Positions 44,721-57,865 of a stretch of 64,000 nucleotides of DNA are shown here, one piece after another (the first letter of the stretch is position 1; each line of letters begins with the position of its first letter). This DNA comes from Dictyophora rubrovolvata. Taxonomy: Eukaryota; Basidiomycota; Agaricomycetes; Phallales; Phallaceae. The translations under genes were made by a program, and so were the position numbers. The DNA lies in assembly GCA_029959195.1 (NCBI GenBank), contig CP114118.1, forward strand, positions 2,418,001 through 2,482,000, in the 5' to 3' direction. The notes beneath the pieces are model-generated. The model was not told the DNA's origin. It was given only the letters and a program-made list of their open reading frames with translations, and searched no databases.

Positions 44721-46865
44721 ATGGCGTTGAAAAACAAGCTACCGAGGAGTATGACTACTATAAAAACACTGTCTCTAATTCTTCTTGCAACGCTCTTTTT
44801 GACGACGACGAAAGTTGCGGCAGATATCACTGCAGATGTTCACGTACGTGTCATAATTGACTATTTTATGAAGTTGTTATGATTGAAAATCGATGCTTGT
44901 AGGATTATGATATCCAAAAAACTGCAGCCGTCCGTCGACTAATTTCTTTGAAATCTGAATTAGAAGAGGATGCGTCCAAATTAACACGAGAAGTATTCGC
45001 CTGGTTGTTTCCCTTCGGACCAGCCTGGAATTCAGTTTTGGGAACGTTCTATATCAGCTCGTATGCGTCTTTGATATTGTCAATGACTCATCTTCCTTAC
45101 ATAAATTTAGTGTGCCCAATATGATTCTCGCCTTTATACCCGCGCAAATTAGTCCCAGTACCCTCAACACTATGACAGCATTTGCCGTAAGTGAAATATA
45201 TCAATATGGATGAATTAGCTTCCCTCAAAATATATCTATGTTAGACTGGAGGCCTTTTATCCGACGTCTTCCTTCACCTTGTACCCCACTCATTTCTCGG
45301 CGAACCACAAGGCGACGATGTCAAGCTTGTTCTATTGGAAGAGAAACGAAATGTTTTAGTAGGGTGTGTTTGTTTTCTCAAAGTTAAATATAGCTTTTAA
45401 TCATTTGAACTTGATTCAGTTTAGCAATTTTCATTGGATTTGCTTCCTTTTTCGTAAGTAATATAATTCTCACCAAGATCCACCTTGTTAGCTTAGTATA
45501 TTTTAGGTTATGGAGAAAACGCTTCGAGTTCTAGGCAGTGGCGACGAGGGGCATTCCCACTCCCACTCCCACTCTCATTCACCATCATCCACAGCAAATG
45601 GAACTTCAAGTGCATTGGACAAGTCTTCAAAGGAAGGCCTCCGATCACGTTCTACTGATACTAACGAAAAGACACCATCTATACCAGAGGTACAAACAGA
45701 AACCACGAAAGGACCCTCAAAGCTCTCGTGAGTGTTGTAACATGAGCCGCCAGAGGGAATTAAGCGTCCAATTGGCTTTTAGCGCATATCTTAATTTGTT
45801 CGGTGATTTCGTGCATAACATAACTGATGGTCTCGCGTATGTTATATATATTATCAAAGCTTAGTTTACTTCGTTTTATCTTCTAATTTATTCCCCTCGG
45901 ACCTTCCAGCATGGCAGCCTCGTTTTATTCATCTCCACTCATTGGCGCTACAACCACACTGGCGTGTTTCGCACACGAAATACCTCATGAGATTGCCGAT
46001 TACTCCATTTTGGTCCGGTCGGGATTTACAAAAAGACAAGCCATGCAATCACAGTACCTTACAGCCATCGGCGCATTTGTGAGTACTTCGACATCTTTTT
46101 GACCCTTTTTCCCCCGGGCCGGCATATTAATGTGTTAACGCTGAAACAACAATTTTAGGTGGGGTAATTACACGTCTCCCTCAAATTTTCTTTCTTCATC
46201 TCACAGAAAATGGATATTCCAGCACTTTTATGGGAATTGCTATTCACAACGTGTCGGTTGGTAATGAAACAGACTCAAAATCTATCAATCTTTCAGCCGC
46301 TCTGCGTCGGGACGCTGGGGGCTTGTTTGGAACAACAGTACAATATGGCGAATTAGGAAGTCGCTTGTTTTTTTTTGGTGTTCCAAAGGACTTTCTTCAC
46401 ATCTTTTTTATTTATTTAGGTTATTCCATTTGTTGCCGGAGGATTTTTGTATATCGGCGCCGTGGCGGTATTACCCACGTGAGTCCTTTTTGAAATTCGC
46501 AATCAGATTCTTAACATTTATGGCGATAATTAATTTTTCTGCGTTTCATTAGGCTTCTGGAAGAAAGCAAGAGTGCCAAACAGGCTTTGAGAGAGGTGTG
46601 TTATTTCCACTGCTTGAAACCGCGTGGCCGCGGCCATGCATTCTGACTTTACTTTATCTATGATGCTAATATACTGAACATCAGTTCGCTGCGATGGCTT
46701 TCGGTGTGGCTTGTATGCTTCTGGTTGCGTAAGTGGTTTCTTGCTACCTTCTCTATATTTAATTCCCTTCTCGACTTTCGTTTTTCATGGCTTCCGGATC
46801 TTAAATCGGTTCTCTATTCATCTCCTTTCTCGGAATCTCATATATTTCTTAGGTGGAATGAATAA
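44721..46865 (+). CDS. ZIP-family zinc transporter (KE4/ZIP7-like)
   Basis: Fourteen exons: 44721-44843, 44903-45060, 45111-45186, 45245-45363, 45420-45453, 45507-45727, 45783-45836, 45910-46078, 46159-46163, 46223-46337, 46420-46478, 46553-46595, 46685-46728 and 46853-46865. They total 410 residues. A signal sequence (SLILLATLFLTTTKVAA) precedes the ZIP core: GGLLSDVFLHLVPHSFLGE, the His-rich loop HSHSHSHSHS, DFVHNITDGLAMAASF (helix IV site) and CFAHEIPHEIADYSILV (helix V site). VIPFVAGGFLYIGAVAVLPT and LLVAWNE end the protein. These motifs are those of ER/Golgi zinc exporters that release zinc to the cytosol. Exon 9 has only 5 bases (GTGGG) and is needed to restore V-G-T-F-M-G. Confidence 0.93.
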
Positions 46866-49456
46866 ATCGAGATCAATCGCTCGGGGGGCATTTAGTGGAT
46901 ATCGGTGCCTGAGTCCATCATACTCCACTAAGGGCTGGGACAACGGCAAATGCAGCAGCAGATCGTGCATATTTTGTGGTAAAAGTTGTTTATATATTCA
47001 CATATCTATCGTATATCTAACATAAAAGTTGGTCTAAAAATTTATAAATTGGGAAAAAAAAATTGTATTGCAAAGCAAAGCTACGAATGCTGTATTATTT
47101 AATACCCAATGCTCATGAAGAAGGTTGAATAAGGCCTGACGTAGCAATGCCACTCGACATGATTATCGATGGTACTAATTGATTGATAAAAATAACGAAG
47201 TGATCGAGATGCTTCGTGTTCAACGGCTTAAGCTCACGGTAAAAATTAGAGCCACCCTGCCCGTTGACGCGTTGACGTACATCGTTAAAACCCAGTCAGT
47301 TCAATTAATCACAAGCGCGCACGTTCGAGTTTCGTTTAATACTCGTGGACATATACATAAACTGATCAGTATTCTCTGATTGCAACGAGGCAGTGAAAGA
47401 TTATTGATAGAATGGTATTCGTTACGATCCCGGTAGAAGTAAATCCGAGTCTGCATCCTACTTATTATGTATTTGCATCCGACGAGAACCCTGCTTTACG
47501 ATCTATAATCTGCAACTATGTATGGAAAGTAATTTATCAGGAGGGGTCCTTTTTACCGAATTGGGCAGAGGCTGCGTTAGATGTTCATTGATATTCGGCA
47601 AGTGTATTTCAATGTTTAACCCGTGTTGTGTAATTCCACTCAGGCTGTGTCCGTGCTCAAACGTTCACCGCTCATGTCCGCAGTTTTCATTGTCGCGGAA
47701 ATGAATGCCTATGTTTATATCGGAGTGGGAGTTTTCCGACCAACGTTCGAGTCGCTAGTTCGGTAGGGAATTAGAGGTCAGTCAGCCAATGCGGTTCCAA
47801 TGGAGGCAAAAGCGAGATCACGAAGGCTTTGTTGAAGGTTTTCTTCTTCCATCTTCTCGTGGATATCTCACATTTCGGGCGAATGTTTGTATATACAAAC
47901 TGTGAAACCGAATAATAACGAAGTTCACCAATGTATTTGGGCTAACATACTGGGAGAAGAAGCTAAAGTATATGGGTGTCGTCGCAATTGAGATAACTTC
48001 AGAACACGATACAGCGTCCGAAACTTTCCGCAGATCTATTTGCTGAGGCGTGAAGATAGATAGAGATCTTCTGAATAAGGTATTCATATTTTTGGATAAG
48101 TTTTCCATTGACAGTGTTCTTGGTGGTCCGTTATTTTGCACTACACCCCTTCCTTCGCCAAGCCGCCACCGCGTTTTCACGGGCCCTTGCCCTTCTTATT
48201 TCCTAACTTGCCACATCTAAAACCTTTTGGCGGCTCTTTAAATCGGTGGCTTTATGACAGCCAAGGTCGAGAATTGACTTTGTTTTAGTACGAAAGCTTG
48301 AAAGAGAGTAGCAGGAGGTCCTATGATTTCCCCGACAGACCATGAAACAGAGTTTATCGTGACTGGACACCATATGACCAGCAAGAGCGACAACGCCCCT
48401 TACTTTTAGGGCGTAGAAGAGACCATCTTGCTTTATTTTCATAACAAGGGACGGATTGTTTTGTCTGGACGCAATTTGCCTGCCAAATCCCAGTTGACCG
48501 CCCACTACAACAAGCCTCGGATGGCGGCGTCAGTGGCAAGTGCTCAGCATTAAAAAGGAGATTAAAGAGAAGCGACCTAGGAATTCAAAGTCATCATTGA
48601 GAGAGACCTCAAGTGGCTCAGGTGACCCCGAGCGATGACGAAGTGTTACGTTAACTTGACTCGCAAAGCGTGGCGAAACGAGAGGGGTGATTATTAACCA
48701 GGGAGAGGTAGATCGGAAAAGGAGAGTTTGAGTAGCTGTGAATTATGCCACTAAAATTGGCCAATGGGGGAATATGGGAAAGATCTAGAGAAAACACTCC
48801 TAGATTGCCATTGTGTAGGGTCGGAAGTTAGAGCTGACGAGATAACGACTAGAGGGGCAAGGGTGCCAGTGAATTTTGTTCTTTGGCTGATTGCCAGTCA
48901 TGCTAGTCCTGGAATCTCGAAAAGGGATAGACGACAGAACAAGTTTTCCAAATCAGACGGAAAAGCGGCAATAAAAAAATAAAAGAAAATAAATAATACA
49001 TGATGTATACTACTAGTTGATAGCTATTCTAAGAGGGTTAAGTATTAGAGTTTGAACGAATTTGGTTATTTCCCGAAATTGATAATTTTTTTCTTCCTCG
49101 CTGATCAGCACATTATTCCTTTGAACTTCACCAGTGCTGAGACTGGTTGTTGGAATCAGGCTTTGCTTCCGTAGTGCTGTATGGGGCGGGGAACGGTGGA
49201 CTGCTCTAAATCGAGATTTCTGGCAGTGAGGAGCGGCTTATGCAATGCGCGTACGTAATCACCGTACGCACGTTCGTCGGCAGATGAATTTCAGCCGAGG
49301 AATGAAATAATTTTTTTTGGGTTGATGTATTTTTTTTGTTTTTCGAATAAAACGATTCAGTTGAAAAGAGACCAAGTTCTCAATGAACCAGGGTCGTCCG
49401 AGTTTCATCACACGACACACTACGACAGCCAGTTCTCCAACAGTCCTCCTGACATT
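46866..49456. other. long gene-free stretch
   Basis: About 2.6 kb. Short frames on both strands, for example minus-strand 48203-48540, carry frequent stops and no recognised family. The last 130 bases hold the Nudix gene leader, with an in-frame upstream extension. Confidence 0.4.
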
Positions 49457-50151
49457 ATGGGCAAAAGTGATGCTCCTCGTCCCCGCGTTGTCTGCTGTGC
49501 GATTCCTGTTGCAAAAGCAGCCGGAAAGGTCCTCGTCGTCAGCTCACGAAAGCACCAGGATCGTTGGGTTTGTGAGTGCTGCTATCCTGAACCATGTTTG
49601 GTATTCAGTTCATCTGATTGTGGCGTTTTGGCTCTCCTCTCTCTCCGTGCTGTAGTTCCGAAAGGCGGTTGGGAGTCGTCAGATAGGACATTAGAGGCGG
49701 CGGCACAGCGTGAAGCCGTCGAAGAAGGTCCGGCTCTTTGTTCTCTGCGCAATGCGCTCAACCCTCATATATTATCCTCCTCTTTTTTCCATTTTTCCTC
49801 TTGCATAACCATTGCTCTCGAACCGATGACGTATTCAATACCCAAAATCATCCAACGTCATGTCGAATCAAATCTGAAACTAAACTAAACTCAAACCGGC
49901 TTACCGATGGTGCTAACATTGAATAAACAGCCGGCGTCGTTGGCGTCATCTCACGGTACATAATGACTATTCCGACTACGAAATCAACGTACCATTTCTA
50001 CGAGCTCGACGTGACCGGCTTACTTGACCAATGGCCAGAACAGCATGAAAGGCGGAGAGAATGGGTCGACTATGCCGAAGCATATCGTCGATGCAGCTGG
50101 AAGCCCGAACTGGTACAAGCTCTCTCTCGGGCCAGTTTCTTTCCGCGGTAA
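49457..50151 (+). CDS. Nudix hydrolase, diphosphoinositol polyphosphate phosphohydrolase type
   Basis: Exons 49457-49571, 49656-49727 and 49931-50151 give 135 residues. RVVCCAIPVAKAAGKVLVVS and HQDRWVFPKGGWE lead into the Nudix box GWESSDRTLEAAAQREAVEE-AGVVGV, with the RE..EE metal ligands present and split by intron 2. The end has STYHFYELDVTGLLDQWPE and RREWVDYAEAYRRCSWKPEL, as in yeast Ddp1/Aps1-like enzymes that cleave diphosphoinositol polyphosphates and diadenosine polyphosphates. The frame stays open upstream to 49322, but MGKSDAPRPRVV looks like the natural start. Confidence 0.93.
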
Positions 50152-51022
50152 TGCTGTCTATTTATTTGCTGCCTCATACAACCCCTGTCGGCTAGATAAA
50201 TCGAGGTCAATTATACCCCAGGAAGATCGAACGGGGATGCTAATACTGTCTCCTTTGCTTTCGGCTTCACTCGAAACCTACTCGTAGGACATTTCAATGA
50301 CGCCGTGCCTTTCCGGTATGTGCACCTCGCTTCTTCTGCACTTGGTTTTGAAGTTTTTTTCTTCTACTTTCGTTTCAAAGTTTGTTCTTCTTTGACGTTA
50401 CCTCGCACTCGCTGGTTCCATTCTCCGTTTTCATTCTGCATATACCAACACCTCAAACACTTATCGGACATGGTTTCCTTACCTACCCAAGTTCTCTACA
50501 ATTGACTCCAGTTCTCGACTCCCAGTCTTCTGTCTTGCATTTTCACCACTAATTCTAACTACGACAGATCTTGTCGGGACATACATACATACATGCAACA
50601 AACCTCAACAAGTCTCAACAAAGACCCTGACTCGCAGGAAGCAATTCGATCTTACATAGACGCAATCCTTCTCATTAATAATCTCTTCAATTAGACTTCA
50701 CACCTCCTTTTTCTTTATAATTATGTCTCCACCGCTTTACCTTTCTTTTGAAATGCCTGTTGTTTGTCAGCTACTTTGCAATCCTAATCGCATGCATTGA
50801 CTGTTTTCATCCCGCTTGATAGTATTACCCGCCTTGACTATAGTCGCGAGCATGACATATATACATACTCTAAGTCATGAACGTTTTTTTTCTTTTGAGG
50901 ATATACCAAATTCTATGTTGTACAAGAAAAGCCACGGAGAGAATAAGTTTAGCGGGCAAAAGAGAGCATATGCAAAGTACAAAGAGCGATCCATCGTTTG
51001 GATATCCTAACCACTTTTGAAG
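50152..51022. other. convergent 3' region, no gene seen
   Basis: Between the stops of the Nudix and bHLH genes. C/T-rich, with a CATACATACATACATGC microsatellite near 50580. No supportable gene. Confidence 0.45.
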
Positions 51023-52392
51023 TTATTCCTCGTCACTTCCATGTAATACTTCCCCATTTACAACCATTAGTCCCTTCCCGCCATCCCATTCCCTCTCCCA
51101 GGGCCGTGGTATCGAGTCGGGACTTTTGAGAGCAGGATGTGACGGACCTAAGGTTGCACACGCGCGCTCCAATCGGGAGAGTAATGTCGCTTTCTCATAT
51201 AATAAACCCTGAATGTGCTCAATTGCTGTTCAAAATGGAGTATTTGAGTTACCACGTTATTATAATCTGAGAAGAAGAAAAAAAAAGACATACTCTTATG
51301 CAAAACAACGCTCTCACTACGGGGTCCCGCGCGGCCGTCTACCTTCTCTCCACTTTCTTCGCGCGACCGTCTTTTTTTGGAAATTCCACCAACTAGACCA
51401 TTGGATTGGGAATGGCTCATATCCTCTTCTGCCCGAATGGCTTCACGCAGGGCAGGAATAGTCTCACAAAGCGCCTCGTATCCTCTCCGAATATTGGCCC
51501 TGCGCTTCTGCTCGCTCTGGATATGATTCGCTTTCTTCTGCTGTGGTGTTAAAAGCGTAGCTTTTGAAGCAGAAGCAGAAGTGCCTTGAGGTGACGTTAG
51601 CGGGGACCCTACTGAAAGTAAGGAGGCTGATGAAGAGCCTGCAGCGACGGAGGATGTTGGAGGAGAGCCGTATGATGCATTGTTATTGAGTATTCCCACA
51701 GCTAGTTGAAGTGGTGGTGAAAGCGACCGTCTCGGTCGTTTTGCAGAGGGCGGAGAAGAATTTGTTGATGATCTAGGGGTCTTTGAAACACCAGTGGGAG
51801 GTGCTGGAGCAATCGGTCTATGATGGTGCCCCCCAACGCCATTAGCACCGGTACCACCGAGCATCGTCATAGTAGTACCCGCCGATCCAGACGAATTCGA
51901 TCTCACGCTACGACCCGACGCTTTCACGCCCCCATTCGCAGCACTACTCGATGACAATGTCGAACCATTCCCAATATCCGAAGAATCACGAGACGCACGA
52001 TAATCAGACGACAAAGGAGGAGGAGGAGGCCGGAGTGCAATAAGATCTCTCGTCGCCTTTGTCAGTGCATTGGCATTGCTATTATTCCCAGATCGCGCCG
52101 TTGAATACGGCAGATTGGTAAAAACTTGCCAATTCGGATCGTGGATCGCGTTTTCACTCGTACGGGGAGCTAGATCTCTTATGCTTGTGACGCTAGACGA
52201 AGGAGGGGCAACAGACGGCGAGGAGGACGAGGAAGTAGGGGGAAATGATTCAAAGGCACTGCGCTCGGCTGGGGTGAATTGAAGGGCCCGACGCTCGCTT
52301 GGTGTTAACAAAGGAAGGACGGCGGTCGCTGCCATGAGCGACGGGCTGCGCCTGAGCACTGAATTCGACTCGGTCGAGGGCGCACGCTGCAT
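51023..52392 (-). CDS. basic helix-loop-helix transcription factor
   Basis: Exons 52392-51294 and 51225-51023 give 433 residues. The first ~280 residues are Ser/Pro/Ala-rich and disordered. The basic region and helix 1 read KKANHIQSEQKRRANIRRGY then EALCETIPALREAI, with the His/Glu/Arg spacing for E-box binding. A Lys/Arg-rich loop (SKKRRSREESGEK) follows. Helix 2 is SESVVLHKTIEHIQGLLYEK, obtained only by splicing out 51226-51293 inside the codon after HK, a common bHLH intron site. A leucine-rich extension (ATLLSRLERACATLG) completes it. It resembles fungal INO4-like nuclear factors; target genes unknown. Confidence 0.93.
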
Positions 52393-52576
52393 GTGATTGT
52401 TGTAACTATTGGCTTTTTGCTCAATCTAATTACGTAACACACTATACATATGGCAACTCTCGATTATGTGATTCAAATTCATAATAACTATATTCATCAT
52501 TATCATTACAGAAGTCTTCAATCAAAATTAGTCAAATCTATTCCATACAAAAAGTGCTAAAAGAATAAACGGAAAA

Positions 52577-54207
52577 TCAATAATTCAAGAACGAGACTTC
52601 ACTGGCAGAACTTGAGCTTACTTTATACAGACTCATCACTTTAACAACCCACGCCTCCAAATGGAAAATCTTTTTATTGCCAATACGCATCCGTGTCTCC
52701 TATTGTTCGTTGTCTTGTCAGCAAAAACGGTCACTTGACGTGTTTAAGGTTTGAAAAAGAAAGCCTACGTATATGGCCGCCCAGTGCATGATATCAGCCT
52801 TCAAACTTTCATCTACGTTATCCACTACCCAGTCGGCGATCGTCTGGGGAATTCCAGTCAGTAACACGTGGGCTTGAGTATAAGGGGAAAACCCCTCTAC
52901 CTTGATAATAACAGTTGGTGGTATGCAGTGCGCCAGTAACTCATACAGCTTGGTCCGGACCTCCATGACGCGCTTAGGCGTCTGTTCCTGGATAATTAAC
53001 TCTCCCACCTTGTGGCAGTAAACCTCCCAGTCTGGTTTGGCTATGGTCAAATCACCAGTAAGATCCGGTCTAAGAGAAAAAGCAAAAGTCAGCTGTCTTT
53101 TCCTTTCCTCGTGCGCGTGGAACACATGGGATTTTTTATTTTTCTCACGATTGCATCTTCAGTGCCTCTAAAACGAGTATAGCCTTTCGCATGTTGCCTC
53201 TAGCATCATTGATAATTTCCTCGGCGGCTTTCTCTGGAAGATCGAATCTCTCTTTCTTAGCTACATACTCTAGAGCTGTTTGCATCTGTCATTATTAATT
53301 ATCAATCAGAGAAGAGTCACTTTTTTTCCTTGAATTTACCTCCTCTGATGTAGGGGCCGGAACCCGAATGAGCAAACAACGGCTCAAAATTGGGGCAATC
53401 AATTTGCTCGTGTTGTTCGCACATAGAATGATACGCATGTTCGTCATATACTTCTCCATGGTCCGCCGGAGAGCCGCCTGTGCATCTCTTGTCAACGAAT
53501 CAGCTTCGTTTATGATAACGACTGGTGAGCCAAATAGTCAATTAAAAAAAGGAGGCAAAGACGAAAAAAAAAAGGAACATGTGACCAGCCTTTGAATCGA
53601 TGTTTCGCGGACACATCGACTTGTTGGGTTTGCGCAATCTCTTTCAAGATTTCTTGAATGACAACACGATCGTAGGTTCCAACATCACTAGCTTTCTTTT
53701 TAGAAAAAAAAAGAAAACACTGCTCTCTTGCGAGACCCCCCATACCTTGGTGTAATTTCAATATGGTAATTACTCTGTACAATATTCAAATCCAGCTTCC
53801 TTCTTGACGGTGTTAAAAAGACGCGTTGGTCGATTTTGAGCTAGCCGTGAATGGTTAAACATCACGGCGGCGCATAATAATAATGATCCGCAAAACATAC
53901 TTTCTCAGCAGATGGACCAAATAGTTCACGTAACGTCGCACTGATTCGAGTCTTTTTACCTGCACCGCTAGGACCATAAAATAATAAATGTGGAAAATCG
54001 CCCGAGTTTGCCTTCAGAGTAGTGTTAGCGCGGTGAGGTTTAGGATCAAAAAAAAAGATTTGACTCATACGAGGGAAGTAAGACGAGAGGAAAGGGGCTT
54101 ATGGTAATGCAGATCCGCAAGTGTTCGAGGCCGGTGCTGATATGCTAGATTTATAGCGAACTTTATAGAGATAAAATACAACTTACCTTATCGACCCAAA
54201 GTGACAT
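52577..54207 (-). CDS. RFC5: replication factor C small subunit (yeast Rfc5, human RFC3 type)
   Basis: Ten exons, 54207-54187, 54136-54071, 54011-53901, 53840-53746, 53687-53590, 53521-53340, 53285-53149, 53069-52901, 52843-52769 and 52699-52577, give 358 residues. The complex loads the PCNA clamp. Landmarks: [36 protein letters not shown] (P-loop with the KKTR form specific to this subunit), [38 protein letters not shown] (sensor with NEAD), [18 protein letters not shown] and [20 protein letters not shown]. The intron after KHRFK (53589-53522) must begin GC to keep frame, a second GC-AG intron in this window. The last exon may end slightly differently (GTAAGC after SLYK). Confidence 0.95.
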
Positions 54208-54488
54208 TATGAGAGGTGGAAGAAAAGAAACAAGTCACACTAGAAGGTGACGGCGCGTGGCGTCACGAAAGGGACTCGGTTGTCCGAATGTGTTCTACGA
54301 ATAATTTCCCCAAAAACCATAATTGATTAGAATGTATTATTATATATCTCGAAAGAGAGTAACAGTGTCAATACAAAGGTTTGACGAAAGAAGTACATAG
54401 AAAACAAAATATCCTCCAGATCCAGTATTTCGTTGTCAGTACCGGGGCCATGATTGAATACAAAGTTAACCAAACACTTGGCATTTTA

Positions 54489-56067
54489 TCATGCTAACCC
54501 ACCCACAGCCATCCGAGCTACATCGTAAATAGCACGTTTCGCACCGGCCCATAACCCTGTGCCACCTAATCGGCGTCTCACTTCTTCCAAATCGCCGGCG
54601 TGAAATGTAATCAGCTTGCTTGGGGTAGTAGCAGATGATGATCCTGTTGAACTGAGCACTCTTAATCGTTTTCGCCGAAGACGGAACAAGTACGACACAA
54701 AAGAGACGAGACACATGATAACGAAGAATGAAATTTTGGACTTTGTAAGATGAGGAATCAAGGTTGATCTAATGAGAGTGATTAGTGACGGCTGTGAAAC
54801 TGATCGGGATGAGATTATTTCGGATGACGATGACGATGATGAAGGATAAGAAGACGAGACGGCCTTGTGCGACTGTGGCGAAACGACATGGGCTGGGCGT
54901 TGAATTGTCGACGTGGTACTGTCGGTGATACTCCGAGGAGGTCGTAAATGCACCGGACTCTGCGTCAGAGGTGTCGGCGTTGTACTTGAAGTGGCCGGCT
55001 GTAGACCATTCGGACGACGTGTCGGTACTGCAGTATGTGTTGAGGTGGTGGATGCGGAAGTAACTGATGGACTAGGAGAGGGAGCTCGGTCTGGGTTTGA
55101 AGAGGATGGAGTATTAGGTGCGACTTTAGGAGTAGCTGTGCGGCTGGAGGAAGTAGATGGAGATGGAGATGAAGGACTGAAAGAGACGCTAGGCACTCGT
55201 TCTTGTTGTCTGCTACGGTCTATTCCAGTGACGTATTCCGAGCGCAACCTCTCAACAGTTCGAAGAAGTTGCTTCAGAAAAAAAAAAAAACGACGTCATC
55301 AAAATTAGATACTTCCTATAACTGGATCTACTATCATCAAGGCTTACCATGCGACGTTCCTCGAGCAGTTCACGCTCGTAGGCAAGAAATTCCCTGATGT
55401 AATCCCATTCTCCCAATCTCGGCAGAAGGTGTAGACAATACACCTCAATAACCTTTTCATAGCCATCCAAAGCTTCTGCACGCAACTTGGAATCTTGCGA
55501 CAATTCTTCGGAAGGCCGATTATTCCTCCTGTGCAACCAATCCTCCACAATCTCCCGCCCGACCTGCGGACAATCTAATTTTACAGAGGCCAAGGCGAGC
55601 GTCACTAGGACCTGAGACGGAAGAAACTCCGCGGTTGGACGAGAATGATTTGAAGGTGTGAACAATTGCAATGAGCGTGTATGCATTGTGGCTATAACTG
55701 AAGGTGGCGACAAACGTAATGTCATTTGTAGAGACTCGGGTAGCAAGCTAACAGGTGATGGGGTGTTTGAAGTGTATACGGTTGCCTCCAGCGTAACACG
55801 GAGAACATCCCACTTGCGGCGTTGGGAATTTAAGGAATCCGGAGATGATGAAACTGGAGAATGCAGATTCGAAAATGCAGAAGTAATTAGTGAATACGTG
55901 AGGACCATGTCGCGCTGAATGAATGCTTTTGCGGCACGATTGTACAGCGAGCGCAAGGTGGCAACGGTGTGTTTCGTCGCCGCACCTTTCTTTTTGGTGG
56001 AGACAGGAAGCTTTGTGACTTTGGGACCGTTAAAGGAGACCATCACTGTTGCCGTGCTGGTGGGCAT
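54489..56067 (-). CDS. tail-anchored helical protein of unknown function
   Basis: Exons 56067-55348 and 55271-54489 give 500 residues. The first 240 are predicted mostly helical (VATLRSLYNRAAKAFIQRD, LVTLALASVKLDCPQVGREI, LLPRLGEWDYIREFLAYERE). A long Ser/Thr/Pro-rich linker follows, then one strong membrane segment near residue 430 (SFFVIMCLVSFVSYLF) with flanking RLRRKRLR, and a short C-terminal tail. This design (N-terminal helical repeats, disordered linker, C-terminal anchor) recalls peroxisomal Pex26/Pex15-type anchors of the AAA exportomer, but no diagnostic motif is seen, so this is only a suggestion. Confidence 0.8.
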
Positions 56068-57865
56068 GATGGGAGAGAGACGGAGAGAGGGAATAAACCC
56101 TAAGTGTAGGGCCAAATGCTCAGTATGTTATTTGGTGGTCCGGTCACAAGCGAGTTGCTGTTATAGCCGGGTCATGTGAAAACTGCATAGCTGGTGATGA
56201 CGTAACGCCCGGCGCTAAAAGCAAGTCCCCCATCTCAGACTCGGAGCACACTGGTTTGTCCCGCACTTTCCATGAAGAAATAGTGCGAGTTTTGACAATG
56301 ACAATGAATATCGAAAGATCAATCTATGGCGCTTTATATATGTATTCCGTGTCACGACGTTAGTAGTTCTGGTTTCACAATGTCCGATCTGGCGTTTAGG
56401 GCCCTTTCTACTTCTTCAACCCAGCCTTGGTCAATTACAGTCCGACTAAGGCTATCCCATAGTAATAACTATCATCTCCAGCCGGGACGTGACGGACAGC
56501 TCACCAACGAGTTCATTTCCCTAATGTCATCTGCTCAATTCAAGTCCAACGGCTTTCCCGTTTTGTGAAACATCGTTCACCTAAGTCTGGTCAAGAATGC
56601 ACTTCTCTTCACCTTTTGAACAAACAACACGCATGTTTTGTTTACTCAGCGGCCATTCGTAATCAGCTTCTAGTTCACTGTTATCAGATGGAAAATCACA
56701 CACGGCATCCCAAGTTTGATTACCGCTAGTCTTCTTTTACAAAAATAAGTCATATTCGAGGCCGACTCAACATGAAAAGGGTCGTTCATACATACATATG
56801 TACATTGGTCTTGGCATTACGTTTCTATTGAAGAGCATGTTGACTGTTGACTGCCATCTCAGGCTCATGTTTGCTACAGACGATGGTTTTCTCTCCGCTC
56901 CCCCATCCAGCTCATACGAAGATACCCACAGTAAAGTCCAATGATAAACACTCTCCCACAAAACCATATGACGACTTCATATTATTCTCGTTGTGAGAAT
57001 GCGCAGTTATTGGTTTTCCATCAATCGGGTCCGCACTGGAAAGAGAATTGCTCCAATCGGCGCATATGGAACCTCTGGCGTTATTCACCACGAACTTGGA
57101 GAGTGTTTCTTGTTTGCGAGTCATGGCAATGTACGGTACCCTTTTATTCTTTCGGTATGACTCGAGTTTCATAATCGAAGAGACGGTGCTTTGTTTCACC
57201 TGGCATTCATAATGCGTACTGCAGAGTCCAAGTCGATGGGACCCTCAGACAACTGAAGTACTGAAGGAGCTTCAGCTTCATAACCCACTTGACGGCTTGA
57301 GAAAGATTGTCACCGATTCTTGATTCCGACGCTAGGTAGTATATCATCTTTTATCATCTTCCTTGACGACAGCCCATAAACATCGGCCATTTAATCGAGG
57401 GAACCACATGCGGAGTGCCATCCCTTGACCTCGTGACATCAACTGAATATTCGATGTGTGAGCCGGGAATTGGCTTGTGTTTTTTCGGAACAGACACCGT
57501 CAGTGGGAAGGCTTCGGGTTCACCCCGGGCAATGCGATTGGCTGCCCCGTCTTCGAAAAGAACTCTTCCGTTCCCTTTTGCTCGTCGATCTTCTGGTGTC
57601 AAATTGAAAAGACCCTTGCAACTGTCAGAAGATACTTCACGATTCTAATTTCATTACAAGACAAGCAACAATACTCTGGGCACATGCTCGGCTGCAGTCA
57701 CTATTCAAGACAGCGAACGACTTTCGGAGCCAGTGACGCCCGAATATACCCGGGCCCTATATGTATGATGTAAAGGGCGCGACCTAAAAAAACTCTGGTC
57801 CGCTTCCTTTTCCACCACACAGCTCACAGCTCGTTCTGTGATAATACACTTCCTTTTTTCTCGAA
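56068..57865. other. intergenic; one weak minus-strand frame
   Basis: About 1.8 kb. A minus-strand frame at 57354-57602 (RVLFEDGAANRIARGEPEAF, HIEYSVDVTRSRDGTPHVVP) has protein-like composition but no family I recognise and no supported splice partner. It could be a terminal exon of an unidentified gene. Nothing else is supported. Confidence 0.35.

Noticed and set aside
48203-48540. Minus-strand protein-like text (GPPATLFQAFVLKQSQFST)
   Set aside because: Interrupted by stops, no start, no recognised family.
54913-55308. Plus-strand 131-codon frame
   Set aside because: Antisense to the Ser/Thr-rich linker of the tail-anchored protein; no motif.
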